Assembly (NCBI GenBank): GCA_020442385.1
Contig: JAGRKE010000008.1
Span: 95,537-159,536, forward strand
Reading direction: 5' to 3'
Length of the DNA: 64,000 bases
Source of the DNA: Alphaproteobacteria bacterium
Lineage (GTDB): Bacteria > Pseudomonadota > Alphaproteobacteria > Micavibrionales > Micavibrionaceae
Of this stretch, positions 17,417-27,066 are shown one piece after another. A program made the translations under genes and the position numbers. A model generated the notes under the pieces. It had not been told where the DNA came from. It saw nothing but the letters and a program-made list of their open reading frames with translations, and did not search any database. Numbering within the stretch: the first letter of the stretch is position 1; every line of letters starts with the position of its first letter.

Positions 17417-18307
17417 TTAATCCAAAACACGTTTTTCTGCGATGAGAATTTCATCCCCACTGCGGTATTCGGCCAAATGCATGAATAAATTGCCGTAGGC
17501 CGTCTTGACCATTATTTTCACAGGCACGGCCGGGCCGTCTTTGCTCAAACGCCCCATCCAGACCGTCGGCATCGTACCGCGCTCACGCCCTTGCTCTTGG
17601 ATCGACATCCAGCCACGCGGTTTTTCATGCCACTTTCCGGCAACAGGTACGACTTCGACCGTACATTTCACGGACGGGCCTTCGTAAATATTATATTTGG
17701 AGGCTTTCAAATCTTCGGCGTTCTCATGATTAAATTTCATCTCAAAACGCCGACTGCCATCAAAAACTTCTGAAGACTGTTCACAATCGCCGCCGCCGCC
17801 TACTTCTTGCATCGCAAGCAACGCGGCCGTTAGAGCATCGGTCGTACCCTGTGTTAGGGCATCGTCAATTTTTTTCTTATAAGTCGGCTTATCATGGTCC
17901 GTCACCCAAAGCCCATCAAACGTACGGTCTTTTTTGTATTTATATTCTTTAAGCTCAATCTCATCGCGCCAGTTGGCCGTTGATTTATGAAGCTGCGGGC
18001 GGAAATCGTCGGCGCTGACGACCCAGCCATGACTCTCAAACGTACCGCTCCAGGGCGCGAGCTTGGCTAAAAACCCCCGCGTATTCGCACCCAGCACAAG
18101 GTCGTAGCGCTTATCATTGGTAAAATGAATATCCAGCTTCGCCTGCACCGCATGAATGCCGCCGGCATACACCTCATAAATCATGGTCTGATTGGTATCA
18201 GCGCGCGCGGTGGCCGGCAATACACTAACCATAAAGGCCAGGAAGGCGAACCAAGTGCCCACCCATGCCGCTTTTGAACTGTTTAACCCCTTTAGCTGTG
18301 CCGTCAT
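17417..18307 (-). CDS. DUF3108 domain secreted protein
   Basis: A 296-residue protein with an N-terminal signal peptide (hydrophobic [11 protein letters not shown], then ATARA before the likely cleavage). The mature part reads like DUF3108: YEVYAGGIHAVQAKLDI, TRGFLAKLAPWSGTFESHG, and paired segments VEVVPVAGKWHEKPRGWM and GRLSKDGPAVPVKIMVKTAYGN. Such proteins are thought to be periplasmic beta-rich proteins, with no settled function. The start is fixed by AGGAGG, seven bases upstream, even though it lies 83 bases inside the end of the FemAB-like gene. That long overlap suggests coupled translation. Confidence 0.85.
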   Translation of the reverse strand: MTAQLKGLNSSKAAWVGTWFAFLAFMVSVLPATARADTNQTMIYEVYAGGIHAVQAKLDIHFTNDKRYDLVLGANTRGFLAKLAPWSGTFESHGWVVSADDFRPQLHKSTANWRDEIELKEYKYKKDRTFDGLWVTDHDKPTYKKKIDDALTQGTTDALTAALLAMQEVGGGGDCEQSSEVFDGSRRFEMKFNHENAEDLKASKYNIYEGPSVKCTVEVVPVAGKWHEKPRGWMSIQEQGRERGTMPTVWMGRLSKDGPAVPVKIMVKTAYGNLFMHLAEYRSGDEILIAEKRVLD

Positions 18308-19181
18308 TGACGCCTCCTAAATCGAAATCTTTTATGCCTTTATTTTTTAGTACGCAGAATGCATCCCAAAGCAGTCGGTGATGGGCGGCTGTTTTTCGTC
18401 CCTCTTGTGAGGACCAGCCAATTTGATAGGTCGCGCCGGATCCGTGGCACAGAATTAAAATAGCACCAACTGGTTTATCATTGATTAACGCGCGGCCAAT
18501 CAACATGTTTTTTGGTAAAAATGTGCGGCCCAAAGCTTGCAACAGCTTTACTGAAGGGCCATCATAACTTTTTTCTTTTTTATCAAGGCTATAAGTCGTT
18601 AACAACCACGGTAAATAAGCGCCTTTTTCATCCCATTCAATCGTTAAATCCGCCTTTTGCGCCTTGCGCAGCTTGTTGCGTGACTGAGCCTTGAGAGTGC
18701 TCATCAATATATTCTCTTCTTGAGTCAGATCCACCCATATGGTTTCATATCCATGCTGCCCTATCGGATAAAAGTTGTTTTTTTTCAATATATTACGGGT
18801 TTTTGGATTGTCTTCAATTTCAGGAATAAAGCGCCGTTTTCGGCCAAAACGCCGGGGAAATTGCCGGTTAAGCTCCGCCGTAAAGGCCTTAAAATGCGCT
18901 GTAGAGCCAAACCCTTCAAACCAGAGCGGACCACGGTCAACGATCACAGCATGGATAAGGTTTCCAAAAAATCCGGCTTCTAAAATCTGAACCAAACCCG
19001 CTTCGCGCCCGTCAATCTCAATCACGCCCCAGCGCGCTGTTTGCCGATTGATCATGCAGGCGGCTTGCGCGTATGCATAAGATTGCAGCAAATTAGCCCG
19101 GCGCAGGTCTTTGAAGCGTTTTTCCCACGCTTGCAGGCTCAAAATATTCCAACGGATCGCGCAGTGATTTATATCGCTCAT
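18225..19181 (-). CDS. FemAB-like GNAT-fold aminoacyltransferase
   Basis: A 318-residue cytoplasmic protein of the FemAB/peptidoglycan-bridge acetyltransferase superfamily. Features are [11 protein letters not shown] near the N terminus (the usual QSxxW-type start), the middle helix [19 protein letters not shown], and the second GNAT half with [19 protein letters not shown] and [21 protein letters not shown], typical of the family's C-terminal signature. Relatives attach amino acids to lipid II or act on exopolysaccharide or lipid substrates; the acceptor here is unknown. Its 3' end overlaps the DUF3108 gene by 83 bases. It is divergent from dapD, with 72 bases between the starts. Confidence 0.82.
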   Translation of the reverse strand: MSDINHCAIRWNILSLQAWEKRFKDLRRANLLQSYAYAQAACMINRQTARWGVIEIDGREAGLVQILEAGFFGNLIHAVIVDRGPLWFEGFGSTAHFKAFTAELNRQFPRRFGRKRRFIPEIEDNPKTRNILKKNNFYPIGQHGYETIWVDLTQEENILMSTLKAQSRNKLRKAQKADLTIEWDEKGAYLPWLLTTYSLDKKEKSYDGPSVKLLQALGRTFLPKNMLIGRALINDKPVGAILILCHGSGATYQIGWSSQEGRKTAAHHRLLWDAFCVLKNKGIKDFDLGGVNDGTAKGVKQFKSGMGGHLVRLPGLYG

Positions 19182-19253
19182 AGACTTGATTTTTGGCCCT
19201 TATTCGTGCTGAATGACGCGGAAAATACAGCGTTTAAGCAAAGGAAGATTATC

Positions 19254-20114
19254 ATGAGCCAGCCCGCAGCGAAATATGAAGATTTACAAAGCATTATTGA
19301 TGCCGCATTCGACGACCGCGCTTCATTAAGCATCAATACAAAAGGCGAGGTGCGCGAGGCCGTTGAAACGGCTTTGAACCTGCTTGATAGCGGACAGCTG
19401 CGCGTGGCCGAAAAAATCTCAACCGGCAACTGGCAGGTCAATCAATGGGCGAAAAAAGCCGTGCTGCTGGGCTTCGTTTTAAACTCTATGCGTCATATTT
19501 CCGGCGGCGCGGATAATGGCGGCTGGTATGACAAGGTTGATAGCAAATTCAAGGGCTGGAGCGAGCAAGACTTCGCCGCCGCAGGCTTTCGCGCCGTGCC
19601 CGATTGCGTCGTGCGCCGCAGTGCCTATGTCGCCAAAGGTGTCGTGTTGATGCCGAGCTTTATCAATGTCGGCGCATATGTCGATGAAGGCACGATGATC
19701 GACACCTGGTCGACTGTCGGCTCTTGCGCGCAGATCGGTAAGAACTGTCACATTTCCGGCGGCGTTGGAATCGGCGGTGTATTAGAACCGCTGCAGGCCG
19801 GCCCTGTGATTATTGAAGATAACGTCTTTATCGGCGCGCGTTCAGAAGTGGCCGAAGGCGTTGTGGTTGAAGAAGGCGCGGTGATTTCCATGGGCGTGTT
19901 CCTTGGCGCCTCTACCAAAATTATCAATCGCGAGACCGGTGAGGTTATTCAGGGTCGTGTTCCGGCTTATTCGGTCGTGATTCCCGGTACTTTGCCCGGC
20001 AAACCCCTGCCCGACGGCAGCCCCGGACCAGGTCTCGCCTGCGCCGTAATCGTCAAACAAGTGGATGAGCGCACCCGTTCTAAAACCGGGGTGAATGAGC
20101 TGCTCAGAGACTGA
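19254..20114 (+). CDS. dapD: Tetrahydrodipicolinate N-succinyltransferase
   Basis: A 286-residue enzyme of the succinylase branch to meso-diaminopimelate and lysine; it transfers succinyl from succinyl-CoA to tetrahydrodipicolinate. The start [19 protein letters not shown], behind AAAGGAAG, is the correct one; the open frame continues upstream without homology. The helical N domain is followed by a left-handed beta-helix ([51 protein letters not shown]) and the C-terminal [16 protein letters not shown] loop. dapE lies 1.8 kb downstream on the same strand with one unknown gene between, so both succinylase-branch enzymes are clustered. Confidence 0.96.
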   Translation: MSQPAAKYEDLQSIIDAAFDDRASLSINTKGEVREAVETALNLLDSGQLRVAEKISTGNWQVNQWAKKAVLLGFVLNSMRHISGGADNGGWYDKVDSKFKGWSEQDFAAAGFRAVPDCVVRRSAYVAKGVVLMPSFINVGAYVDEGTMIDTWSTVGSCAQIGKNCHISGGVGIGGVLEPLQAGPVIIEDNVFIGARSEVAEGVVVEEGAVISMGVFLGASTKIINRETGEVIQGRVPAYSVVIPGTLPGKPLPDGSPGPGLACAVIVKQVDERTRSKTGVNELLRD

Positions 20115-20248
20115 GTGCACAACTAAACCACTAAAAAATAACGGTTTTTAGAAAAGCGGCTGAATACCAACGTATACCTATCCAAAAGGCCTATATAATT
20201 TTTACATAATTTCTTGTTTTTTTGCATTGTTTTGTGCTAAAAACCTGC

Positions 20249-21847
20249 ATGGTCGATAGTGCACATCAAAATGAAGACGACTTACTATCAAATAGCGGGA
20301 GCTATAATTCCAGCGCTAACCCTTATGCTGCCTTCGATTATTTGCGCCAGCTTAAGGGACAAAAACGCATAAATTGGCTGCTTAAACTTGATGGAAAACA
20401 CTTCCATAAAATTTCCGATGCCGAGCGCGATGTAACGATCTCCATTTTAACGGGCAAACCGATAAACACTCTTCATCAGCTCACAGATATCGAATATTGT
20501 GATGCGCTTACCGAACTCAAAGGCCTAGATAACACAGAAAAAGAGATGATCATTGGACTTCTGCGTGAGCGCGAGGCAAAACGTGTCGATCTGATGGAAG
20601 ATGATATCCGTGATTTTTTGAAAAACCCATACACACAGATGTCCAGCGTTTCCGAAAAAGCTTTAGAAAAGCTGAGCGGCCGTTCGTGGCACATCGCATT
20701 ATCCGCTCTTGATTTGCTGGATCAGAGCCTTGAAAAACGCGCCCGTGTGTTTGAGCAAAACGGCAGACCGCATAAAAAATATCGCAAGAACAGTATTCAG
20801 CTCGAAAAAATACATTTCATGGAAATCTGCGAGGATTTTATAGAATCTTTGGAAGACGGAACCTTGCCTTATCGCATACTGTATAAAAAAAATCTGAATG
20901 AGTATTTGGATGTTGTCGGCACAGAAAAGCTGCCGCCTGAGCAACGCTCGATGGAATTGCTTCTCACTTTGGCAATCCTTCACGATGTGGTCGAAGACGA
21001 TGAAAACATCACAACCGAGTCTTTGTGTGCCGACCTTCTAAAAGCGCTTCCTGAAACCTTAAACGAAAAGCAGCGCAATCTTGCGGAAAAGCAAATTGAA
21101 TATCTGGGTAAATGTTTAAAAGCAATTACATTTAAATATAATGAGAAGCTTCCCAATGGCGTCTTATTAGAAGAAAAATCCGACCATAAAAACGAAAATG
21201 GAGAACCGGATTTAAATGTGTATTCGCAGCACATGTTGCTTCTTTGGGCCGCTTCTATTTGCAAGGGAAAAGACCGCAAAAATGGTTTAAAAGGCAGACA
21301 CTCTACCCATATTCTTGCACCTAATTTTTTCAATATTAATGATGATATCGCCTATCTTGAAGATACGGAATCTGTATTAGTTCACGCGCAGCTTCTGGAG
21401 AAAACACAAAAAATGTACCCCGGGCTTTCTAAATACATCACGGCGATTAACGAACAATTGGAGATTGTTTTTCGCAGTTTTGAATTTGTCACGCGCAATC
21501 ATCCCAGAACGCAAATCTCTGAAAAGCGCAAAGCAAAAACGATTACGGCATCTCTTGATATTTCGAATTATGCCACTGCTGTTTCGAAAAGCAGTAATTA
21601 TCATTTAAAGCTTTCAGACATTCGCGAACAATATCATTCGCTCGTTATAGAGAGTATGCGCTATCCCTCTTTACGTCCGGCGATTAAAGGGCTTGGTGGA
21701 CAGCTCTATTATTATCTGGGGAAAGGAATGAATGCTCTGCCGCATGCGGCACTCGAAATTCGTGAAGATAAAGAGCGCGGCTATTACCTTTTCCCTGCTA
21801 GCGGGAATCAAAATTTGCATAGCCCCGCTAACGACCAGGTCGCCTAA
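20249..21847 (+). CDS. Unknown protein with a RelA/SpoT-like HDxxED motif
   Basis: A ~532-residue cytoplasmic protein that I do not recognise as a whole. Residues ~240-253 read TLAILHDVVEDDEN, very close to the metal-binding ALLHDVVEDT strand of the RelA/SpoT (p)ppGpp-hydrolase HD domain. A candidate for the second conserved Asp (LADRLHN in SpoT) is GKDRKNGLKGR, about 96 residues later; LKLSDIREQYHSL, ~210 later, is another but too distant. No synthetase, TGS or ACT domain is seen. The start is ATG 20249; an upstream TTG would add nine residues. TATAAT occurs at 20194-20199. It lies between dapD and dapE. A metal-dependent phosphohydrolase is plausible; substrate unknown. Confidence 0.5.
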   Translation: MVDSAHQNEDDLLSNSGSYNSSANPYAAFDYLRQLKGQKRINWLLKLDGKHFHKISDAERDVTISILTGKPINTLHQLTDIEYCDALTELKGLDNTEKEMIIGLLREREAKRVDLMEDDIRDFLKNPYTQMSSVSEKALEKLSGRSWHIALSALDLLDQSLEKRARVFEQNGRPHKKYRKNSIQLEKIHFMEICEDFIESLEDGTLPYRILYKKNLNEYLDVVGTEKLPPEQRSMELLLTLAILHDVVEDDENITTESLCADLLKALPETLNEKQRNLAEKQIEYLGKCLKAITFKYNEKLPNGVLLEEKSDHKNENGEPDLNVYSQHMLLLWAASICKGKDRKNGLKGRHSTHILAPNFFNINDDIAYLEDTESVLVHAQLLEKTQKMYPGLSKYITAINEQLEIVFRSFEFVTRNHPRTQISEKRKAKTITASLDISNYATAVSKSSNYHLKLSDIREQYHSLVIESMRYPSLRPAIKGLGGQLYYYLGKGMNALPHAALEIREDKERGYYLFPASGNQNLHSPANDQVA

Positions 21848-21893
21848 AACCAAGCATATTGCTTTCCAGCCATAAAAATGAGACCTTGCTCTG

Positions 21894-23042
21894 ATGAGCG
21901 ATGTTATTGAACTCACACAGGAATTAATCCGCTGCGCCTCGGTGACACCGAAAGATGAAGGGGCGCAAACCCTTTTGGCTGAACGTTTAAGCGCCGCCGG
22001 GTTTGAGTGCTACCATCTGCCCTTTGGTGAAGGTAAAGAGCTCATCGAAAATCTCTTTGCACGCATTGGTACAAATGGCCCGCATATTTGTTATGGCGGT
22101 CATACGGATGTTGTGCCGCCCGGCCCGGAAGGGGAATGGACGCACGGTCCGTTTACCCCGCAGATTAAAGATGGTGTTTTATATGGCCGCGGCGCATCGG
22201 ACATGAAAGGCTCGGTCGCTGCTTTCACATCCGCAGCCATTGAATATGTAAGAGAACACGGCGTTCCTGAAAACGGCTCGATCAGCCTGCTGATTACTGG
22301 CGATGAAGAAGGCCCGGCCGTAAATGGCACAGTGAAAGTTCTGGAATGGATGAAGGCAAACGGCCACATACCCGATGTCGCGCTGGTGGGTGAACCAACC
22401 AACCCAGATAAATTAGGTCAGGAAATTAAAATAGGCCGCCGCGGCTCTTTAAACGGCGCGCTCTGCGTTACAGGCAAGCAAGGCCATGTTGCTTACCCGC
22501 AACGCGCGGACAATCCATTGCCCAAACTGGCCAAGCTGGCCGCCATTTTAGCGGAGCACGAATTTGATCAGGGCAATGATTTCTTCCCGCCAACCAATCT
22601 GGAGATTACCAGCATCAATGTCGATAACACGGCCGATAACGTGATCCCGCATCAGGGGCGCTTGCGCTTTAATATCCGCTATAACGATTTATGGAACAGC
22701 GAAACACTGGATGCAAAATTGCGCGAGATTCTTGACCGCACGGGTCTGCATTATGATTTGCAAACAGATGAGTCCTCCAAGAGCTTTCTCACACAACCCG
22801 GCCCTTGGACCGAAACTGTTAAAGGGGCCGTTGAGGAATTTTGCGACGGTGAAGTGCAATACACCACATCGGGCGGCACCAGCGACGCACGTTTTTTCCC
22901 GCCTTATTGCCCGGTTGTGGAGTTCGGACCCGTCAATGCAACCATTCATCAGATTGATGAAAATGCAAAAGTTTCAGATCTTGAAGATCTGACAAAAATC
23001 TACAAGCGGGTTATTGAATTGTTCTTTGAAGAGAGAGCCTAG
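21894..23042 (+). CDS. dapE: Succinyl-diaminopimelate desuccinylase
   Basis: A 382-residue M20-family di-zinc hydrolase that releases succinate from N-succinyl-LL-diaminopimelate. Zinc ligands are visible in GGHTDVVPPG (His70, Asp72), GRGASDMKG (Asp103) and the catalytic LLITGDEEGPA (Glu138-Glu139), plus VGEPTNPDKLG. The dimerisation domain has RRGSLNGALCVTGKQGHVAY. The last His ligand is in NATIHQIDENA. Length and motifs match DapE rather than ArgE. It ends four bases inside the convergent PRC-barrel gene. With dapD it supplies diaminopimelate for lysine and peptidoglycan. Confidence 0.96.
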   Translation: MSDVIELTQELIRCASVTPKDEGAQTLLAERLSAAGFECYHLPFGEGKELIENLFARIGTNGPHICYGGHTDVVPPGPEGEWTHGPFTPQIKDGVLYGRGASDMKGSVAAFTSAAIEYVREHGVPENGSISLLITGDEEGPAVNGTVKVLEWMKANGHIPDVALVGEPTNPDKLGQEIKIGRRGSLNGALCVTGKQGHVAYPQRADNPLPKLAKLAAILAEHEFDQGNDFFPPTNLEITSINVDNTADNVIPHQGRLRFNIRYNDLWNSETLDAKLREILDRTGLHYDLQTDESSKSFLTQPGPWTETVKGAVEEFCDGEVQYTTSGGTSDARFFPPYCPVVEFGPVNATIHQIDENAKVSDLEDLTKIYKRVIELFFEERA

Positions 23043-23722
23043 CGCTCGCGGGCATATTCTAAAATCGCGTCGGCCTGCGCGTTTTTCAAAATAACTTCCA
23101 GAGCAGAGCCTTTTTGAACGGGCTGCGTAATACTGAAAGGAATTGCAAGCTCATCACGAATGGTTTTGTACTTCAAATTCACATAGAGCGCCTGTGCACG
23201 CGGGCTGTTATCCTCGAACAGAATTTCAGAAACCGTTCCCAACCGGCGGCCATCTTCAGCAATCAAACGCGCGCCCTTCAATTTTTTCAAGCTGTAAACA
23301 TCCGCGCTCTCACCAGAGGCCGTTTCAATGCTGTTAAGCAAAGTCGGTAGTAATTCCTCAATCTGATCATCATCCATGTTCAAAGCATATGCATCCGAAA
23401 TATCCCGGATACGCATCTCGGAATAATTGAGCAAAATTTTATCGCGGATGCGCAAACGGTCCAGCTCAACACTCAGCGCCGAAACATCGCCGTTTTTTGT
23501 AAGAAGAATATCATCGACTTCTCCAACAACACGGTTGCGGCGATCAAGAATATGATGATCCAGAACCTCTTGCGAATGATCAAATTGCGGGTTTTGTAGT
23601 GGCTTAGAACGGTTTAAGAAATTCAGACTTTCGGTAAGACGCGCATCAGATTGCGCCAGCGCCGCGTTGCCGGCTGGGCATATAATCATAAACGTTAAAA
23701 TCAGCGTTAAAAAAATGCGCAT
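23039..23722 (-). CDS. Exported protein with two PRC-barrel-like modules
   Basis: A 227-residue protein with a clear signal peptide (LTLILTFMIICPAGNAALA). The mature part contains two similar modules: LDHHILDRRNRVVGEVDDI with DVSALSVEL, and LKGARLIAEDGRRLGTVSEI with RAQALYVNL. This strand pattern is that of the PRC barrel, here apparently doubled. PRC barrels occur in photosynthetic reaction centre H subunits and RimM and usually mediate protein contacts; an exported version is common in alphaproteobacteria, with no defined role. Its end overlaps dapE by four bases on the opposite strand. The 141-bp gap upstream shows only a weak long-loop inverted repeat. Confidence 0.75.
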   Translation of the reverse strand: MRIFLTLILTFMIICPAGNAALAQSDARLTESLNFLNRSKPLQNPQFDHSQEVLDHHILDRRNRVVGEVDDILLTKNGDVSALSVELDRLRIRDKILLNYSEMRIRDISDAYALNMDDDQIEELLPTLLNSIETASGESADVYSLKKLKGARLIAEDGRRLGTVSEILFEDNSPRAQALYVNLKYKTIRDELAIPFSITQPVQKGSALEVILKNAQADAILEYARER

Positions 23723-23863
23723 AAGCCTGTCTCTCTTCTGTTTAATAGGCCTTTATTTATATATCAGGATAGCCCTTAAAAGCAAGAAATTTTTCATAAT
23801 TTCCTAACGATTAAGAGGGCTTTTAGTCGTTTTTTGTGATGCGGTAGCTTTCCACCCAGACCA

Positions 23864-24628
23864 TCAATAATCCACCCGCATCAAATACAGCCCGTCGGCC
23901 GGCGCCGTCGGGCCGCCTTTTACGCGATCCCGCGCCGCAAGCGCTGCGCTTACATCATCGGCGCTCCATTTGCCCTCACCCACCAGCGCGAGCGTACCGA
24001 CCATATTGCGCACCATATGATGCAGGAATGACATCGCCTCGGCCTCAACCAGAATTTCAACCCCGCCCGTCTCATCATAAGGGCGCGCCGTAACATCCAG
24101 CCGATCAAGCGTGCGCTCCGGCGATTTGGCTTGGCACTGCCCGTCACGAAAGGTTGTAAAATCATGGTTGCCGAGCAAACGCTGCGCCGCTTCGTGCATA
24201 GCCGCCACATCTAGCGGACGCTTTACCTGCCAAGCCAGCCCTTCCTCCAGCGCCAAAAAGCCAGGGCGGTTGATAATGCGGTAATTATAAAGTTTGTTTT
24301 TTGCATCAAAGCGCGCTTGAAAATTCTCGCTCACTTCTTCAGCTCCAATAATCGAAATCGGCTGCGGCCGCAAATGCGCATTTATCGCCTTGAGCAAATC
24401 ATAGCCCTCCAGCGGCCGATCTCCATAATCCAGATCAAAATGTGCCACCTGTCCGCGCGCATGCACACCCGCATCAGTGCGTCCAGCGGCATGCACATTG
24501 ATCTCTTGCTGACAAAATTTCTTCAAAGCCTCTTCAATCGCGCCTTGAATGCTCGGTACATCGGGCTGCTTTTGCCAGCCGTAATAATCACTGCCGCGAT
24601 ATTCGATTGTGATTTTCCAGCGCTTCAT
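23864..24628 (-). CDS. truA: tRNA pseudouridine(38-40) synthase
   Basis: A 254-residue enzyme that converts U38-U40 in the anticodon stem-loop to pseudouridine. [19 protein letters not shown] starts the fold. The catalytic Asp is Asp52 in [33 protein letters not shown] and [13 protein letters not shown] are further family motifs. I prefer ATG 24628 because it overlaps the TGA of the upstream EamA gene (ATGA) and opens directly at conserved sequence; an earlier in-frame start would add 15 residues. It is the last gene of a def-fmt-eamA-truA run. Confidence 0.95.
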   Translation of the reverse strand: MKRWKITIEYRGSDYYGWQKQPDVPSIQGAIEEALKKFCQQEINVHAAGRTDAGVHARGQVAHFDLDYGDRPLEGYDLLKAINAHLRPQPISIIGAEEVSENFQARFDAKNKLYNYRIINRPGFLALEEGLAWQVKRPLDVAAMHEAAQRLLGNHDFTTFRDGQCQAKSPERTLDRLDVTARPYDETGGVEILVEAEAMSFLHHMVRNMVGTLALVGEGKWSADDVSAALAARDRVKGGPTAPADGLYLMRVDY

Positions 24629-25485
24629 CTTCGGAGCACTTTCTTGATCTGGTGAGCGTTTGCAAGCACGCATCCCAAAACAACAAACGCCCCGCCAATC
24701 GCAACATTCGCTGTGGCGGGCTTAAAGCCAAAAATAATAAACAGAAGAACCGATAGAAGCGGCACAAAATACGATAGGGAAGACAGCAAAACATGATCGC
24801 CATTCTTCACACCATAATCCCAGAGCGCAAAGCTGACACGCCCCAGACCGAGTAAGATCACAGCAATAGCAACCTCAAATCCCGGCCACACAAAGTGCTC
24901 AAAGGCCAAATGAAGACACAGCGCTAAAAAAGCACAAAAAGCCATAACCGGCGCGGTAAGTCCAACGGGATAGGTTTTTGTTTGCGCCATAGCAGAGTAA
25001 AGCGCCCATACAACCGCCGCACCGATCGCCAGAATATGGCCCAGATTAAACGTGTTAAAAATGTTCTGGTCTGCCTCGGGCATAAAGACAAAAACCATGC
25101 CCAGCGCGCCGCATAAAAGCCCGCCGATCTGGAGCGGTTTGGGTAGCGTTTTTTTTACAAAGCTTGAAAAAATAACCAGCAATAACGGCCATAAATAATT
25201 TAAAATGTTGGCTTCAAAAGCCGGCGCACGCTGAAAGGCCGGAACCAACAAAAATGAATAGAGACCAATACCGAACGTTACAAAGAAAAAATTAGCCGTA
25301 CTTTGCCGCCAGCTTTCGCGAACATCATAGCCTCTGAGTTTTTGCGCCAACGTCACTGATAAAGAGCCCAGTAAAAATGTTATAAATAAAAGCTCAAACG
25401 TCGGTACGGATCGTGACAGCGCGATAAGCAACGTACCAACTGAAAAAATAATTAAAGCTAAAAAACCAGCAAGATTTGGATTCAT
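24625..25485 (-). CDS. EamA/DMT-family transporter (YddG-like)
   Basis: A 286-residue inner-membrane protein with ten predicted helices in two repeats, typical of the drug/metabolite transporter superfamily. The first repeat holds [20 protein letters not shown], a pattern seen in YddG-like aromatic amino-acid exporters; the second ends [16 protein letters not shown]. The basic C-terminal tail (HQIKKVLRR) should be cytoplasmic. Its TGA overlaps the truA start, and its ATG overlaps the fmt stop, so it is translationally embedded in a tRNA/translation operon, probably for expression convenience. Substrate unknown. Confidence 0.85.
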   Translation of the reverse strand: MNPNLAGFLALIIFSVGTLLIALSRSVPTFELLFITFLLGSLSVTLAQKLRGYDVRESWRQSTANFFFVTFGIGLYSFLLVPAFQRAPAFEANILNYLWPLLLVIFSSFVKKTLPKPLQIGGLLCGALGMVFVFMPEADQNIFNTFNLGHILAIGAAVVWALYSAMAQTKTYPVGLTAPVMAFCAFLALCLHLAFEHFVWPGFEVAIAVILLGLGRVSFALWDYGVKNGDHVLLSSLSYFVPLLSVLLFIIFGFKPATANVAIGGAFVVLGCVLANAHQIKKVLRR

Positions 25486-26426
25486 GAAAATCGCTCCTGC
25501 GCGGTGATGTAACCGCCATTAACCGCTGAGGCGAAATCCATAGCCTTCTTACCCTCGGGTTGCACGAGCTCAAGACGTAAAATGCTGCCCTCACCGCAAA
25601 AGACTTGCCCGTTCGTGCTCAACACCGTGCCGGGCGCGCTCCATGTCGGGTCGGTAACGCTTTCCGGCTCCACATGCGCTTTGATGATTTTAATCCGCGT
25701 GCCACCGAAGCGGCTCCACACACCCGGCCACGGATTAAGCGCGCGAATCTGCCGGTCAATCCAGAGTGCATTTTGTTCCCAATTCACGATCCCGTCCTCT
25801 TTGGTAAGCAACGGCGCGTAGGTGTAATCCTCATCATTTTGCGGCTCGGCAGGCAGAGCGCCATCGCGCGCAAGACGGTCCAGCACCGTCAGCGTCATTC
25901 TCGCGCCCAGCGCCGCCAACTCATCATGCAGACTGCTCGCGGTAGTCTCTTGCGTAATCGGCATACTGTCTTTGGCAATCATCGGCCCGGTATCAAGCCC
26001 CTTATCCATTTGCATGATGGTGACACCCGTTTCGGCATCGCCCGCGCGGATTGCCTGCTGAATCGGCGATGCCCCGCGCCAGCGCGGCAGCAAGGACGCA
26101 TGAATATTCAAACATCCATATTTCGGCGCATTCAAAATCGCTTCGGGTAAAATCAGGCCATAGGCCGCCACGATCGCCACATCCAAATTATGCGCGGCAA
26201 AGCGCGCTTGCTCTTCAGCGCTTTTCAGCTCGGTCGGTGTAAAAACGGGAATGCCCTTTGCCTCAGCCAGCGCATGCACCGGGGAGGGCTGCACCTGATG
26301 GCCGCGCCCCTTGGGACGAGCGGGCTGCGAGTACACACACACAATTTCATGGTCACTCTCAATCAGAGCCCCCAGCGCTTCGACTGCGAAATCGGGCGTG
26401 CCCATAAAACCAACGCGCAGACCCAT
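25482..26426 (-). CDS. fmt: Methionyl-tRNA formyltransferase
   Basis: A 314-residue enzyme that formylates initiator Met-tRNA using 10-formyl-THF. The N-terminal formyl-transfer domain shows VGFMGTPDFAVEAL and the catalytic region NIHASLLPRWRGASPIQQAI (Asn108, His110), followed by MQMDKGLDTGPMIA with the conserved Asp. The C-terminal OB-like domain begins around IRALNPWPGVW. It lies two bases downstream of def, the usual partner that later removes the formyl group, and overlaps the EamA gene by ATGA. Confidence 0.96.
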   Translation of the reverse strand: MGLRVGFMGTPDFAVEALGALIESDHEIVCVYSQPARPKGRGHQVQPSPVHALAEAKGIPVFTPTELKSAEEQARFAAHNLDVAIVAAYGLILPEAILNAPKYGCLNIHASLLPRWRGASPIQQAIRAGDAETGVTIMQMDKGLDTGPMIAKDSMPITQETTASSLHDELAALGARMTLTVLDRLARDGALPAEPQNDEDYTYAPLLTKEDGIVNWEQNALWIDRQIRALNPWPGVWSRFGGTRIKIIKAHVEPESVTDPTWSAPGTVLSTNGQVFCGEGSILRLELVQPEGKKAMDFASAVNGGYITAQERFS

Positions 26427-26428
26427 GG

Positions 26429-27028
26429 CTAAAGCACCTGCTGTTTTTTGAGTTTTTCCATTCTGCGGATAATCATATTGCGCTTAAGGCCGGAGAGATA
26501 ATCGACAAACAGCACACCGTTCAGGTGATCAAGTTCATGCTGCACACAATGGGAGACGAGCCCTTCGGCCTCCATCTCCTGTTGGTTACCGTCATAATCG
26601 AGATATTTCACCCGCACCTTGGCCGGACGCTCTACCGTACCGAACTGACCGGGCAGGGATAAGCATCCTTCATCGAAAAAAGAACGCTGCTCGGAGCGCC
26701 AGAGAATTTCAGGATTCACCATGACAATCGGATTGCGGGCACGCTCGATCGGCTCATCACCTTCTTCGCCGCTGCGGTAGGTGGAGCGGATCTCCAGCGC
26801 GCCATCTTGCTCCGATCCATATTCCCAGCTCTTCGGATCACAATCCATAACAAAGATACGGTTAAGCAAGCCCACCTGATTGGCGGCCAGACCAATGCCC
26901 GGCGCGTCATACATGGTCGCCAGCATACGGTCTATCTGCTGCTGAATATCGGCATTGACGCTGCTCACGGGCTGCGCCTCACTTTTGAGCACCGGGTCGG
27001 GCGCTATGATAATATTGTATAAATCCAT
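26429..27028 (-). CDS. def: Peptide deformylase
   Basis: A 199-residue metalloprotease that removes the N-formyl group from nascent proteins. All three signatures are present: GIGLAANQVG (44-53), EGCLSLP with metal ligand Cys122, and QHELDHLNG with His164, Glu165 and His168. Compared with the ~170-residue E. coli enzyme it has an insertion of about 25 residues after the second strand (DPKSWEYGSEQDGALEIRS and following), rich in charged residues. It is the first gene of def-fmt-eamA-truA. No strong ribosome site is seen before MDLYNIIIAP. Confidence 0.95.
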   Translation of the reverse strand: MDLYNIIIAPDPVLKSEAQPVSSVNADIQQQIDRMLATMYDAPGIGLAANQVGLLNRIFVMDCDPKSWEYGSEQDGALEIRSTYRSGEEGDEPIERARNPIVMVNPEILWRSEQRSFFDEGCLSLPGQFGTVERPAKVRVKYLDYDGNQQEMEAEGLVSHCVQHELDHLNGVLFVDYLSGLKRNMIIRRMEKLKKQQVL

Positions 27029-27066
27029 GCAAAAGAGGTACTTGGGATTACCCTTCAGGTCAAGCG

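Noticed and set aside
20132..20152. Hairpin CTAAAAA/TTTTTAG after dapD as a terminator
   Set aside because: The stem is almost entirely A-T and too weak to call.
23771..23825. Inverted repeat AGCCCT/AGGGCT after truA as a terminator
   Set aside because: The loop is more than 30 bases and the stem only six pairs.
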